58,940 nt of DNA, taken from Candidatus Symbiothrix sp. (GTDB lineage Bacteria > Bacteroidota > Bacteroidia > Bacteroidales > Azobacteroidaceae). The notes below the pieces were generated by a model that made no database searches, had not been told where the DNA came from, and saw only the letters and a program-made list of their open reading frames with translations. Location: contig JAISUM010000072.1 of assembly GCA_031272095.1 (NCBI GenBank), forward strand, positions 1 through 58,940. The letters are read 5' to 3'. Each line of letters starts with the position of its first letter. Position 1 is the first letter of the stretch. Positions 44,594 through 53,782 of this stretch are shown piece by piece. Made by a program: the position numbers and the translations under genes.

Positions 44594-45967
44594 CTACCCA
44601 AACAATTCTTTAAAAGCCTCTTCTACTTTTTTGACGGATTTGATCGAAATAGCTAATTTTTTGGTATTAAAACCTTTAAGATTGTTTTGTGGGATAATAA
44701 TTTGCTTAAATCCCAGCTTTTCCGCCTCCAAAATCCGCTGTTCGATGCGGTTGATCGGACGGATCTCTCCCGATAGCCCGACTTCGCCGCACATACAGGT
44801 TTCACGCTCAATAGCAACGTCCAAATTGGAAGACAAAACCGCCGCGATAACCGCCAAATCCATCGCCGGATCATTGACGCGCAAGCCGCCGGCAATGTTC
44901 AGAAAAACGTCTTTTTGACCCAATTTAAATCCGACGCGCTTTTCCAATACCGCCAACAGCATATTCATACGACGGATATCGAAACCGGTGGCGCTCCTTT
45001 GCGGCGTTCCGTAAGCGGCAGTGCTGACCAAAGATTGCGTTTCTATCAAAAAAGGTCTAATCCCCTCTATTGCAGCCGAAATGGCTATGCCGCTCAAACC
45101 TTCGTGATTCTGTGTCAGTAAGAGTTCTGAGGGATTATTGACTTCGCGCAAACCGTTTTGTCGCATTTCATAAATTCCTAATTCAGAGGTGCTTCCAAAG
45201 CGATTTTTAATGTTGCGCAAGATGCGGTACATATAATGCTGGTCGCCTTCAAACTGCAAAACCGTATCAACGATATGTTCCAAAACTTTCGGACCGGCAA
45301 TGTTACCTTCCTTATTAATATGTCCGATCAGCAGGGTAGGGGTACCTGTCTCTTTGGCAAATTTTAGCAGCGCTGCCGAACATTCGCGCACTTGAGCAAT
45401 ACTTCCCGGACTTGATTCAATTCGCTCTGTATAAACCGTTTGTATAGAATCTATAATCAACAAATCGGGTTGAATATTGTTAAGATGTGTGAAAATCTGT
45501 TCCAAATTTGTTTCGCAAACAATCAATAACTGTTCATTGGATGCTTCCAAGCGCTCGGCACGCAGTTTCAGTTGTTTGGCGCTTTCTTCTCCGGAAACGT
45601 ATAATGTTTTGTATTTCTGCAATTTAAGTGCTGTTTGTAAAACCAAAGTTGATTTACCGATTCCCGGTTCGCCGCCAATCAGCACCAGAGAGCCCGGCAC
45701 CAATCCGCCACCCAAAACGCGGTTAAGTTCCAGATCATTCATGTCCAAACGCACTTCATTTTCTGTCTGTATATCCTTCAAATACAAAGGTTTGGACTTA
45801 TACGGCTCAAAATTACTTAAACTTGCCGCCGACTGTGCCGGAGGGTTTTTTGTAATGATTTCTTCCACATAAGTATTCCATTCGCCACAGACCGGACATT
45901 TGCCCAACCATTTCGGCGAATCATTGCCGCACTGCGTACAAACAAAAGCTGTTTTAGTTTTTGCCAT
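44594..45967 (-). CDS. radA: DNA repair protein RadA
   Basis: A 457-residue RecA-like branch migration ATPase. N-terminal zinc finger with Cys10, Cys13, Cys24 and Cys27. Walker A GEPGIGKST near 95, the RadA-specific KNRFGST motif near 250, and a C-terminal Lon-protease-like domain (DPAMDLAVIAAVLSS, EVGLSGEIRPI) of the inactive type. It is convergent with cca. It lies 83 bp downstream of the M3 peptidase gene with no clear promoter in between. Confidence 0.96.
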   Translation of the reverse strand: MAKTKTAFVCTQCGNDSPKWLGKCPVCGEWNTYVEEIITKNPPAQSAASLSNFEPYKSKPLYLKDIQTENEVRLDMNDLELNRVLGGGLVPGSLVLIGGEPGIGKSTLVLQTALKLQKYKTLYVSGEESAKQLKLRAERLEASNEQLLIVCETNLEQIFTHLNNIQPDLLIIDSIQTVYTERIESSPGSIAQVRECSAALLKFAKETGTPTLLIGHINKEGNIAGPKVLEHIVDTVLQFEGDQHYMYRILRNIKNRFGSTSELGIYEMRQNGLREVNNPSELLLTQNHEGLSGIAISAAIEGIRPFLIETQSLVSTAAYGTPQRSATGFDIRRMNMLLAVLEKRVGFKLGQKDVFLNIAGGLRVNDPAMDLAVIAAVLSSNLDVAIERETCMCGEVGLSGEIRPINRIEQRILEAEKLGFKQIIIPQNNLKGFNTKKLAISIKSVKKVEEAFKELFG

Positions 45968-46050
45968 AAATATTATTTTTTTGAGGCGATAGCGCCGGAT
46001 TATCAGGGGTATAAAAATTGCTATTAAACATAATAGAAATTATATTGAAA

Positions 46051-48141
46051 TCATTCTATAATTCCGCTACGACGTTTTAGCGCCTCTGTGGTCGGTTTTT
46101 TCCCTCTGAAACGCAGATACAATTTCATCGGATCGTCGCTGCCGCCTTTGGAAAGAATATTTTGATAGAAAGATTGCGAAACTTCTGTGTTGAAAATTCC
46201 TTTTTCTTTGAACATCGAAAATGCATCGGCATCCAAAACTTCCGCCCATTTGTATGAATAATAACCGGCGGCATAACCACCTGAAAAAATATGACTGAAC
46301 GCAGGCGAATGTATCGCGCCCTTGACCGGCGGCAACACTTCGGTCGATTTGACGGATTGTTCTTCAAAGGCGTACAAATCTCCCATAAATGGCTCTGTTA
46401 TAGTGTGATAAGCCATATCTGAAAAAGCAAAACTTAACTGTCGCAAACAGTAATAACCGGTATTGAAATTGGAGGCGGCTAAAATATTATCTATCATTTC
46501 TGCGGGCATTTTTTTGCCGGTTTCATAATGCACGGCAATCTGTTCCAAATATTCGCGCTCCATCATAAAATTTTCCATCAATTGCGACGGCAACTCTACA
46601 AAATCGCGATAAACGTTTGTCCCTGAAAGACTTGGATAGGTTACTCTTGACAACATTCCGTGCAATGAATGTCCAAATTCGTGCAAAAATGTCTTCACTT
46701 CTTCGTAGGTCAGCAGCGAGGGTTTGGTAGCGGTCGGCGGCGTGAAATTCATCACAATAGAAATATGCGGACGGCGATCTTTGCCCGCGATAATCCCCTG
46801 TTCCTGATATTCTGTCATCCACGCGCCCGGTCGTTTGCCCGTTCGCGGGAAAAAATCGGTATAGAGTACTGCAAGGTATTTCCCGTCTTTGTCATAGACT
46901 TCATACGCATCTACATCTTTTTGATATACAGGTATTTGTGCGTTTTTCTTAAAGCTGATTCCGTAGAGTCGCGTTGCCAAACCGAAGACACATTCTTTCA
47001 CTCGGCTCAATTCAAAATAAGGACGAACAGCTTCATCGTTAATGGAAAACTTGCTGTTTTTCAGCTGATTGGCATAATACGCCCAATCGTAAGCCTGCAC
47101 CGGAACGTATCGTCCTTCTTTGCCCGTCACATAGCCTTGTACTTCGCGATATTCTGCTTTGGCTGCCCCGCCGAATCCGCTTAACAATTCGTTGAGTAAA
47201 TCATAGACGTTCTGCGGATTAGCTGCCATACGGCGACGCAAAACATAATCGGCATACGACTTGTAGCCCATCAGATTGGCGATTGCCAAACGGGTATTGA
47301 TGATGCCGCGTATGTTTTCGAGGTTATCAAATTCGCCGCCTACGCACTTGGTATTGTATGCCATATACAGTTGCTGACGCAAATTGCGATTTTCGGAATA
47401 CTTCATAAAAGCAGTGTAACTCGGTGCCGACAAGTCGATGATCCAGCCTTCTTTACTTTGCGTTTTTGCTTTCAAAGCTGCGGCATCTATCACATCTTGC
47501 GGCAAACCTGCCAAATCTGCCGCATCCGTCAACAACAGCGTATAGGCATTGGTGGCTTTCAACACATTTTGTCCGAAATTCAAGGTGTAGCTGCTTAATT
47601 GCATGGAAAGTTGGCGGTAGATTTCCTTGTCCTGCGTGTTTAGATTGGCACCGTTATCGACAAAACGGTCGTAAGTTTTTTCGAGCAGTTGAAGCTGTTC
47701 GGTTGTTAAGTTCAACTTTTCTTTTTGCTCGTAAACAGCTTTAATTCTTCGGAATAGACGGTCGTTCAGACGAATATTGTTGCCGTGTTCCGTCAGTTTC
47801 GGCTGGATACTTTGTGCAAGCTTCATCATCTCATCGGAACTTTCTGCCGACAACAGATTGAAAAAGACGCTACTGACTTTGTCCAACTGCGAACCGGTGT
47901 ATTCCAACGCCTCTATGGTGTTTTGGAAAGTGGGCGGTGCCGTAGCGGACACAATTTTGTCGATTTCACGGTTTTGCGCTTGCATCGCGGACTCAAAAGC
48001 CGGTTTGTAATCGTCTATTTTGATTTCGTTGAAGGGCGCCGTTGCGTGAGGCGTGCGGTAAGTCGCCAAAAACGGATTTTTTGACTGTAACATATTGATA
48101 GATAATAAAATAAACGAAAATAATAAACTTATTTTTTGCAT
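46051..48141 (-). CDS. dcp: M3 family peptidyl-dipeptidase (Dcp-like), exported
   Basis: A 696-residue zinc metallopeptidase of family M3A. The zinc motif HEFGHSLHGML is at about residue 487, with the downstream ligand region in PSQLMENFMMERE. A hydrophobic N-terminus (MQKISLLFSFILLSINMLQS) looks like a signal peptide, so it probably works in the periplasm, releasing dipeptides from peptide C-termini. With the M49 lipoprotein this window encodes two exported dipeptide-releasing enzymes. Confidence 0.92.
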   Translation of the reverse strand: MQKISLLFSFILLSINMLQSKNPFLATYRTPHATAPFNEIKIDDYKPAFESAMQAQNREIDKIVSATAPPTFQNTIEALEYTGSQLDKVSSVFFNLLSAESSDEMMKLAQSIQPKLTEHGNNIRLNDRLFRRIKAVYEQKEKLNLTTEQLQLLEKTYDRFVDNGANLNTQDKEIYRQLSMQLSSYTLNFGQNVLKATNAYTLLLTDAADLAGLPQDVIDAAALKAKTQSKEGWIIDLSAPSYTAFMKYSENRNLRQQLYMAYNTKCVGGEFDNLENIRGIINTRLAIANLMGYKSYADYVLRRRMAANPQNVYDLLNELLSGFGGAAKAEYREVQGYVTGKEGRYVPVQAYDWAYYANQLKNSKFSINDEAVRPYFELSRVKECVFGLATRLYGISFKKNAQIPVYQKDVDAYEVYDKDGKYLAVLYTDFFPRTGKRPGAWMTEYQEQGIIAGKDRRPHISIVMNFTPPTATKPSLLTYEEVKTFLHEFGHSLHGMLSRVTYPSLSGTNVYRDFVELPSQLMENFMMEREYLEQIAVHYETGKKMPAEMIDNILAASNFNTGYYCLRQLSFAFSDMAYHTITEPFMGDLYAFEEQSVKSTEVLPPVKGAIHSPAFSHIFSGGYAAGYYSYKWAEVLDADAFSMFKEKGIFNTEVSQSFYQNILSKGGSDDPMKLYLRFRGKKPTTEALKRRSGIIE

Positions 48142-48166
48142 ATAAATCAGAAATAATTAAAATTGA

Positions 48167-48198
48167 TTTGCAAATTTAAGAATTATATTTTAGATTTG
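48167..48198 (+). promoter_or_regulatory. Promoter of patatin gene, abutting dcp -7
   Basis: TTTG at 48167-48170, 20 bases, TAGATTTG at 48191-48198. The dcp -7 element (minus-strand TAAATTTG, 48178-48171) begins at the next base after the TTTG, so the two divergent promoters overlap. Confidence 0.65.
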
Positions 48199-48235
48199 CA
48201 GCCTGAATCATAAAAAAATAAAGATTAATAACAAA

Positions 48236-50524
48236 ATGAAAAGAGCATTTGTATTTTATTTACTTTCGACAGGCTGTTTTTTGCTGCTTTCTGCGCAACA
48301 GGTCGGTTTGGTACTTAGTGGCGGCGGTGCAAAAGGCGCCATCCATATAGGAGTGATTAAAGCATTGGAAGAGAATGAGATACCGATAGATTATATTGCA
48401 GGAACGTCTATCGGGGCTATCGTTGGCAGCTTGTATGCAATGGGTTATACGCCGGAAGATATGTTAAATTTGTTGCTGTCCGAAGATTTTTACTACTGGC
48501 AAACCGGCAAAGTGGAAGAATATTATCAATATTATTTTCGTAAAGCGCCGGAAGATCCCGCTTTTGTACGTTTCAATATCCCGTTGCGCGACTCGATCGT
48601 CGATTTGCAGAAGTCGCTCTTGCCTAACAGTCTGATCAATCCGATACAGATGAATCAGGCTTTTATGCAGCTCTACGCCGCCTCTACCGCGCAATGTCGG
48701 GGGAATTTCGACAGTTTGATGGTGCCGTTTTTGTGCGTTTCGTCGGATGTCTATAACAAACGTCCTATCATTTTTCGCGACGGCGATCTGGGTGACGCCG
48801 TGCGCTCGTCGATGTCTTTTCCCTTATTTTTCAAGCCGATACTGAAGGACAATATTCCTTTGTGGGATGGCGGAATCTACGACAATTTTCCGGTGAGACC
48901 AATGCAGCAGGCGTGGCAACCTGATGTGATTATCGGCTCGCAGGTCGCCGGTATCGACACTACCCCACCCGACAAACAAAATCTCTACGGGCAGTTGGAA
49001 CGGATTGTGATGCAAAGCACCAACTACGGCTTGAACGAGGCGGATGGCATATTGCTGAACTTCGCCCCTACCAACGTGAATCTTTTGGATTTCGATAAGG
49101 CACAAATGCTCTACGATGTTGGTTATCAGACTACTATGCAGCGAATCGACGAAATCAAGAGCCGTGTTTCGAGACGTGTCCCGCAGACGGCGGTAGCGGA
49201 ACGCCGACAAGCCTACAAAGCCGCTTTGCCCGACTTGCGCTTTCGCAATATCTATATTTCCGGCGTTACAGATGCGCAAAAAGCCTATATCGAAAGTCAG
49301 ATACATCACGGTAAAAATCAATACTTTACGATAGAAGATTTCAAACAGACTTACTTCCGTATCTTGACCAATTCAAAGATCAAAGAAATCCTGCCACATG
49401 CGCAATACGATCCCGAGAACAAGGTGTTCGACCTCTATTTGGACATTAAAATAGAAAACGAAATCGGCATCTCGTTTGGTGGAAACATCTCGTCAATGAG
49501 TGCCAATCAGGTCTATTTCGGGCTGAACTACCAGACTTTGCAACCCGTCGCAGCGCAATATAATTTCAGTATGCAGTTGGGAAATGCCTATAATAATGTC
49601 ATTTTTGCAGGCGATTGGGAGTTGCACAAAGCGAAAAAACCGATGAGTCTGTCGTTATTGCTGGTCTATTCGGCACAAAAATATTTTGAACAGAAAAAAC
49701 TCTTTATTAATAATGACTTGTCGGCACTGATCAACAAAAAAGAAAATTTTGCCCGTCTCGGACTGGGTTTTCCGACCAACAACAATTCAAAAATAGATAT
49801 TACGGCGGCTTATGGCTATTTGGAAGACCTCTATTTTGAACGCAACGACCTGATAGAGTACGACAAAAGCAAATATTCGCTGGGCAATTTGGGGGCAATC
49901 TACCAAAAATATACTTTGGACGCCCGGCAATTTCCAATTTCCGGAAAAAATTATCAATTGGCGGTCAATTATGTGTTCGGAAACGAAAATTACCAGCCTG
50001 CGCAATCCGAAAACAGGCTTTCCAAAAAACCGAAACAGTCTTATTTTCAAACCTATATCAAATGGAACAACTATATGGAATTGAGCCGAAAATTCAATCT
50101 CGGCTATTTGATCGAAGGCGTGATGTCGAACAAAAAGATGTGGAGCAACTACACGGCGTCGATTTTGCAGGCGCCCGGCTTCTCCCCTACCCCGCACAGT
50201 CAGTTGGTTTTCAATGAGGCATTTCACGCCAATCAATATGCCGCCGGAGGCGTGATTCCAATCTGGAAACTCAATAACACTTTCCATTTGCGGGGCGATT
50301 TTTACGGATTTATGCCCTTGCGCCCAATTCTGCGCGACAACAACGCGGCAATTTACGGCAATTATTTGGAAAATCCGGCGTATATGGGCGAAATCAGTCT
50401 TGTCGCGCAACTGTCGTTTATGTCGGTCAGTCTCTACGCCAATTATTACAGTTATCCGCGAAACAACTGGAATTTCGGGCTGAATATCGGCTATTTAATC
50501 TTCGGCACTAAATTTATCAAGTAA
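48236..50524 (+). CDS. Patatin-like phospholipase with outer-membrane barrel (PlpD-like)
   Basis: A 762-residue exported protein. After a signal peptide (about 1-20) comes a patatin domain: oxyanion motif GGGAKGA (29-35), nucleophile Ser58 in GTSIG, and catalytic Asp211 in WDGGIYDNFPV. A POTRA-like segment follows (RFRNIYISGVTDAQKAYIE, about 335-405), and the final 350 residues alternate in the manner of a 16-strand Omp85-type barrel, ending YLIFGTKFIK. This is the type Vd (PlpD) layout, in which a lipase is displayed on or released from the surface through its own barrel. Substrate lipid is unknown. Confidence 0.9.
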   Translation: MKRAFVFYLLSTGCFLLLSAQQVGLVLSGGGAKGAIHIGVIKALEENEIPIDYIAGTSIGAIVGSLYAMGYTPEDMLNLLLSEDFYYWQTGKVEEYYQYYFRKAPEDPAFVRFNIPLRDSIVDLQKSLLPNSLINPIQMNQAFMQLYAASTAQCRGNFDSLMVPFLCVSSDVYNKRPIIFRDGDLGDAVRSSMSFPLFFKPILKDNIPLWDGGIYDNFPVRPMQQAWQPDVIIGSQVAGIDTTPPDKQNLYGQLERIVMQSTNYGLNEADGILLNFAPTNVNLLDFDKAQMLYDVGYQTTMQRIDEIKSRVSRRVPQTAVAERRQAYKAALPDLRFRNIYISGVTDAQKAYIESQIHHGKNQYFTIEDFKQTYFRILTNSKIKEILPHAQYDPENKVFDLYLDIKIENEIGISFGGNISSMSANQVYFGLNYQTLQPVAAQYNFSMQLGNAYNNVIFAGDWELHKAKKPMSLSLLLVYSAQKYFEQKKLFINNDLSALINKKENFARLGLGFPTNNNSKIDITAAYGYLEDLYFERNDLIEYDKSKYSLGNLGAIYQKYTLDARQFPISGKNYQLAVNYVFGNENYQPAQSENRLSKKPKQSYFQTYIKWNNYMELSRKFNLGYLIEGVMSNKKMWSNYTASILQAPGFSPTPHSQLVFNEAFHANQYAAGGVIPIWKLNNTFHLRGDFYGFMPLRPILRDNNAAIYGNYLENPAYMGEISLVAQLSFMSVSLYANYYSYPRNNWNFGLNIGYLIFGTKFIK

Positions 50525-50540
50525 TTTTTTTCCGAAAAAG

Positions 50541-50571
50541 TTGCAAAATAGAAAAATGATGATTACCTTTG
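50541..50571 (+). promoter_or_regulatory. Promoter of tRNA-Arg
   Basis: TTG at 50541-50543, 20 bases, TACCTTTG at 50564-50571. The -7 element and the next 13 bases are identical to those of the tRNA-Gly promoter at 57883. Confidence 0.75.
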
Positions 50572-50591
50572 CACCCGCAAACGCAAAAAAC

Positions 50592-50665
50592 GGCTCCGTA
50601 GCTCAACTGAATAGAGCATCTGACTACGGATCAGAAGGTTGGGGGTTTGAATCCCTCCGGAGTCA
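50592..50665 (+). tRNA. tRNA-Arg (ACG)
   Basis: A 74-base tRNA: acceptor GGCTCCG with CGGAGTC, D-arm GCTCAACTGAATAGAGC, anticodon loop CTACGGA giving ACG, T-loop GGTTTGAATCC, discriminator A. CCA is not encoded. The ACG wobble A is normally deaminated to inosine by TadA. Confidence 0.95.
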
Positions 50666-50680
50666 CGAAAATCTTTTTTA

Positions 50681-50719
50681 CTGATAGTATCACCGCGAGG
50701 TGAAGCTATCAGTTTTTTT
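50681..50719 (+). terminator. TATCAC hairpin copy 2, terminator of tRNA-Arg
   Basis: CTGATAG (50681-50687) pairs with CTATCAG (50706-50712), inner stem ATCACC/GGTGA, followed by seven T. It is a copy of the repeat hairpin at 34062 and 51391. Confidence 0.8.
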
Positions 50720-50734
50720 ATTACCGGTGATTTT

Positions 50735-50783
50735 CCACTAATCACTAATCATTTACCACTAATCAATCACCACTAATCACTAA
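50735..50783 (-). repeat. Inverted TTAGTGG array
   Basis: CCACTAATCACTAATC and similar units over about 49 bp, just upstream of the bacterioferritin promoter; reverse complement of the array at 51358. Confidence 0.85.
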
Positions 50784-50822
50784 AAAAAATCCTTTTTCCG
50801 TTCATAATTCAAAAATACTTAC

Positions 50823-50830
50823 TACCTTTG
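50823..50830 (+). promoter_or_regulatory. Promoter -7 element of bfr
   Basis: TACCTTTG, 26 bases before the bacterioferritin ATG. The -33 region is weak (TTC). Confidence 0.6.
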
Positions 50831-50856
50831 CGAACATTTTCTAAAAACTAAATTTT

Positions 50857-51360
50857 ATGATTTCCAGAGAAAAATCAATCGAACTGCTCAACAGAGCAGT
50901 AAATGACGAACTGACGGCGGTACATCAATATATGTACTTCCATTTTCGTTTAGACGATATGGGTTACGACCTGCTATCGACCTATTTCAAACGCACCGCC
51001 ATCGAAGAAATGATGCACATCGAGCAACTGGCAGAGCGTATTCTGTTCCTCAAAGGCGAAGTAGAAATGAAACCGTCGCACGCCGTCGAAAAAATTCACG
51101 ACGTGAAAGCGATGCTCGACAAAGCCGAAGCGATGGAAACACAGACCATTACGGACTATAATCAGTTTGCGCAGGAATGTGCCGCAGCATTAGACTCGGC
51201 TTCCAAAAAACTGTTTGAAGACCTGATTGTGCAGGAAGAACGCCACCAAGACCAGTTCGACACCGAAGTATCAAACCTCGAAACTTACGGCGACAACTAC
51301 CTTGCGCTGCAATCCATCGAACACGCCAAAAAAGCCTCTGCGGGAACACAAACCACTTAA
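50857..51360 (+). CDS. bfr: Bacterioferritin
   Basis: A 167-residue four-helix iron-storage protein that forms a 24-subunit shell. All ferroxidase ligands fall at the same positions as in E. coli Bfr: Glu18, Glu51, His54, Glu94, Glu127 and His130. The heme ligand Met52 is also present, so it is a heme-binding bacterioferritin and not a plain ferritin. The C-terminus ends TQTT at a TAA stop that touches the start of a TTAGTGG array. Monocistronic. Confidence 0.95.
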   Translation: MISREKSIELLNRAVNDELTAVHQYMYFHFRLDDMGYDLLSTYFKRTAIEEMMHIEQLAERILFLKGEVEMKPSHAVEKIHDVKAMLDKAEAMETQTITDYNQFAQECAAALDSASKKLFEDLIVQEERHQDQFDTEVSNLETYGDNYLALQSIEHAKKASAGTQTT

Positions 51361-51387
51361 TAGTGGTGAGTGGTTAGTGATGAGTGC
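51358..51387 (+). repeat. TTAGTGG array at bfr 3' end
   Basis: TAATAGTGGTGAGTGGTTAG and further units starting at the bfr stop codon. Confidence 0.8.
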
Positions 51388-51390
51388 TGT

Positions 51391-51420
51391 CTGAAGTATC
51401 ACTGCGAGTGATGCTATCAG
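51391..51420. repeat. TATCAC hairpin, copy 3
   Basis: ATCACT (51398-51403), loop GCG, AGTGAT (51407-51412), inside CTGAAG/CTATCAG. Followed by an A-run, not a T-run, on the plus strand. Confidence 0.75.
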
Positions 51421-51432
51421 TAAAAAAAGCCC

Positions 51433-51538
51433 GTCATGGCGGACTTGATCCGCCATCCCCCGAAGATCGTTAAATGCTAAATAATTATATATTAGGACTT
51501 AACGATTGGAAGGGGATTCCGGCTTTCGCCGGAATGAC
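51433..51538. repeat. Inverted pair of REP-like palindromes
   Basis: Left unit GTCATGGCGGA-CTTGA-TCCGCCATCCCC (51433-51460), right unit GGGGATTCCGGC-TTTC-GCCGGAATGAC (51512-51538). Each has a perfect 8-bp stem. The conserved GTCAT and CCCC/GGGG flanks face each other head to head, while the stem sequences differ. The gap 51361-51750 contains this pair, the array, the third hairpin and the dnaK control region, and no gene. Confidence 0.8.
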
Positions 51539-51653
51539 GCGGTTTTTCTACTTATGAGACAGCCTCGTCAGTTTTTTTATTACCATGATTGTCGTCCGCG
51601 TCATCCAAATAGCTATAATTTTTCCTTTTACAGCGTTTTTTCTTTTTCAGTCT

Positions 51654-51692
51654 GTCATTTCGTCAGTCATTTTGTCTGGCACAGGCTTTGCA
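51654..51692 (+). promoter_or_regulatory. Sigma-54-type promoter of dnaK with tandem upstream repeats
   Basis: TGGCAC (51677-51682), five bases, TTGCA (51688-51692): an exact match to the -24/-12 consensus TGGCACRNNNNTTGCW with GG and GC ten bases apart. Directly upstream are two near-identical 11-mers 12 bp apart, GTCATTTCGTC (51654-51664) and GTCATTTTGTC (51666-51676). Transcription should start near 51703, giving a leader of about 48 bases. No TAnnTTTG element lies in this region. Confidence 0.65.
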
Positions 51693-51750
51693 GTAGATAG
51701 GGCGTTAGAACGAAAAAAATTAACAACAAAATAAAAAAGGAATTTAGATT

Positions 51751-53715
51751 ATGAGTAAAATTATTGGAATTGACTTGGGAACGACCAACTCGTGCGTTGC
51801 TGTGATGGAAGGCAACAAACCGGTCGTCATCCCTAATAGCGAAGGCAAAATGACTACGCCTTCGATTGTAGGTTTTGTAAATAACGGCGAACGCAAAATC
51901 GGCGACCCCGCCAAGCGTCAGGCAATTACAAATCCGACGAAAACGATTTTTTCTATCAAACGTTTCATGGGTGAAACTTACGACCGTGTTACGAAAGAAA
52001 TTGAACGTGTTCCTTATAAAGTAACACGCGGCGACAACAATACTCCTCGTGTAGATATTGATGGACGCCTGTATTCACCGCAAGAAATTTCGGCGATGAT
52101 TTTGCAAAAAATGAAGAAAACCGCCGAAGATTATTTGGGACAGGAAGTAACGGAAGCGGTCATTACCGTACCGGCTTATTTCTCTGATTCCCAACGGCAA
52201 GCGACTATCGAAGCCGGAGAAATTGCCGGTTTGAAAGTCAAACGTATCATCAACGAGCCGACCGCAGCTGCTTTGGCATACGGTCTCGACAAAGCCGATA
52301 AAGATATGAAGATTGCCGTATTCGACTTGGGCGGCGGCACCTTCGATATTTCCATATTGGAATTGGGCGGCGGCGTCTTTGAAGTCAAATCGACCGACGG
52401 CGATACACACTTGGGCGGCGACGATTTCGACCATGTGATTATCGACTGGTTGGCAGGAGAATTTCAACGCAACGAAGGTTTGGACTTGCGTAAAGACGCG
52501 ATGGCAATGCAACGACTGAAAGAAGCTGCCGAAAAAGCCAAAATCGAACTTTCGAGTTCAACCTCCACCGAAATCAATTTGCCGTATATTATGCCGGTAG
52601 ATGGTATGCCGAAACATTTGGTTACGACTTTGACCCGCGCTAAATTTGAACAGTTAGCCGATTCACTGATCCGTAAAACCATCGCTCCTTGCGAAAAAGC
52701 ATTGAAAAATGCAGGACTGACGGCAAAAGATATCGACGAAGTGATTCTTGTAGGCGGTTCCACCCGTATTCCGGCTATTCAGGCAGAAGTTGAAAAGTTC
52801 TTCGGACAAGTACCTTCCAAAGGCGTCAATCCCGACGAAGTTGTTGCTGTCGGCGCCGCTATTCAGGGAGCCATTTTGTCAGGCGACAGCAATTTAGGCG
52901 ATATGGTCTTGTTGGATGTTACGCCGCTGTCGCTCGGTATCGAAACGATGGGTAGCGTGATGACCAAACTGATTGAAGCAAACACCACTATTCCTATCAA
53001 GAAATCGGAAGTTTTCACTACCGCAGCCGACAATCAACCTTCGGTAGAAATACACGTTTTGCAGGGCGAACGACCTATGGCAAAAGATAACAAAACAATC
53101 GGTCGTTTTCACTTGGATGGTATTATGCCTGCTCCGCGCGGCATACCTCAAATCGAAGTAACCTTTGATATTGACGCTAATGGTGTGGTCAGCGTATCAG
53201 CCAAAGACAAAGCGACGGGCAAAGAACAGAGCATCCGCATCGAAGCCTCCAGCGGATTGAGCGACGACGAAATCAAACGGATGAAAGCCGAAGCAGAAGC
53301 CAATGCCGAAGCTGACAAAAAAGAACGCGAACGCATCGACAAACTGAATCAGGCTGACAGCGTGATTTTTCAGACCGAAAAACAGTTGAAGGAAATCGGT
53401 GATAAAATCCCCGCAGACAAACGCGGCGCTATCGAAGCGGCATTGAACAAACTGAAAGAAGCCCACAAAGCGCAGGACATTGCAGGCATTGATGCCGGTT
53501 TGGCGGAAGTCAATAGCGCTTTCCAAGCTGCAAGTCAGGAAATGTACAACGCACAGGCACAAGCTAACGGCGGCGGCGCACAAGGTAATCCTTTCGACGG
53601 TGCAGGCAATCCCTTTGGAGGTGCAGGTTTTGGTGGAAATCCCAACGCAGGCGGACAACAACCCCCGAAAGATGACGGTGGCGTAACAGATGTTCCGTAT
53701 GAAGAAGTGAAGTAA
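51751..53715 (+). CDS. dnaK: Chaperone DnaK (Hsp70)
   Basis: A 654-residue Hsp70. The ATPase domain opens [19 protein letters not shown], with [16 protein letters not shown] (phosphate 2) and [12 protein letters not shown]. The linker and substrate-binding domain begin near [17 protein letters not shown] helical lid follows, then a Gly/Asn-rich disordered stretch, and the GrpE/DnaJ-related EEVK-type tail. dnaJ and grpE are not adjacent, which is usual in Bacteroidetes. It is monocistronic, with its own terminator and a sigma-54-type promoter. Confidence 0.98.
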   Translation: MSKIIGIDLGTTNSCVAVMEGNKPVVIPNSEGKMTTPSIVGFVNNGERKIGDPAKRQAITNPTKTIFSIKRFMGETYDRVTKEIERVPYKVTRGDNNTPRVDIDGRLYSPQEISAMILQKMKKTAEDYLGQEVTEAVITVPAYFSDSQRQATIEAGEIAGLKVKRIINEPTAAALAYGLDKADKDMKIAVFDLGGGTFDISILELGGGVFEVKSTDGDTHLGGDDFDHVIIDWLAGEFQRNEGLDLRKDAMAMQRLKEAAEKAKIELSSSTSTEINLPYIMPVDGMPKHLVTTLTRAKFEQLADSLIRKTIAPCEKALKNAGLTAKDIDEVILVGGSTRIPAIQAEVEKFFGQVPSKGVNPDEVVAVGAAIQGAILSGDSNLGDMVLLDVTPLSLGIETMGSVMTKLIEANTTIPIKKSEVFTTAADNQPSVEIHVLQGERPMAKDNKTIGRFHLDGIMPAPRGIPQIEVTFDIDANGVVSVSAKDKATGKEQSIRIEASSGLSDDEIKRMKAEAEANAEADKKERERIDKLNQADSVIFQTEKQLKEIGDKIPADKRGAIEAALNKLKEAHKAQDIAGIDAGLAEVNSAFQAASQEMYNAQAQANGGGAQGNPFDGAGNPFGGAGFGGNPNAGGQQPPKDDGGVTDVPYEEVK

Positions 53716-53741
53716 GGTAGCTTACTTGATATTAAGTGATG

Positions 53742-53779
53742 AAACTTTCCAAGTCTTCGAGACTTGGAAAGTTTTTTTT
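53742..53779 (+). terminator. Terminator after dnaK
   Basis: AAACTTTCCAAGTC (53742-53755) pairs perfectly with GACTTGGAAAGTTT (53761-53774) around loop TTCGA, followed by a run of T to 53779. Confidence 0.95.
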
Positions 53780-53782
53780 CCC

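Noticed and set aside
51506-51700. 64-codon frame before dnaK
   Set aside because: It runs through a REP palindrome and the sigma-54 promoter and has no conserved features.
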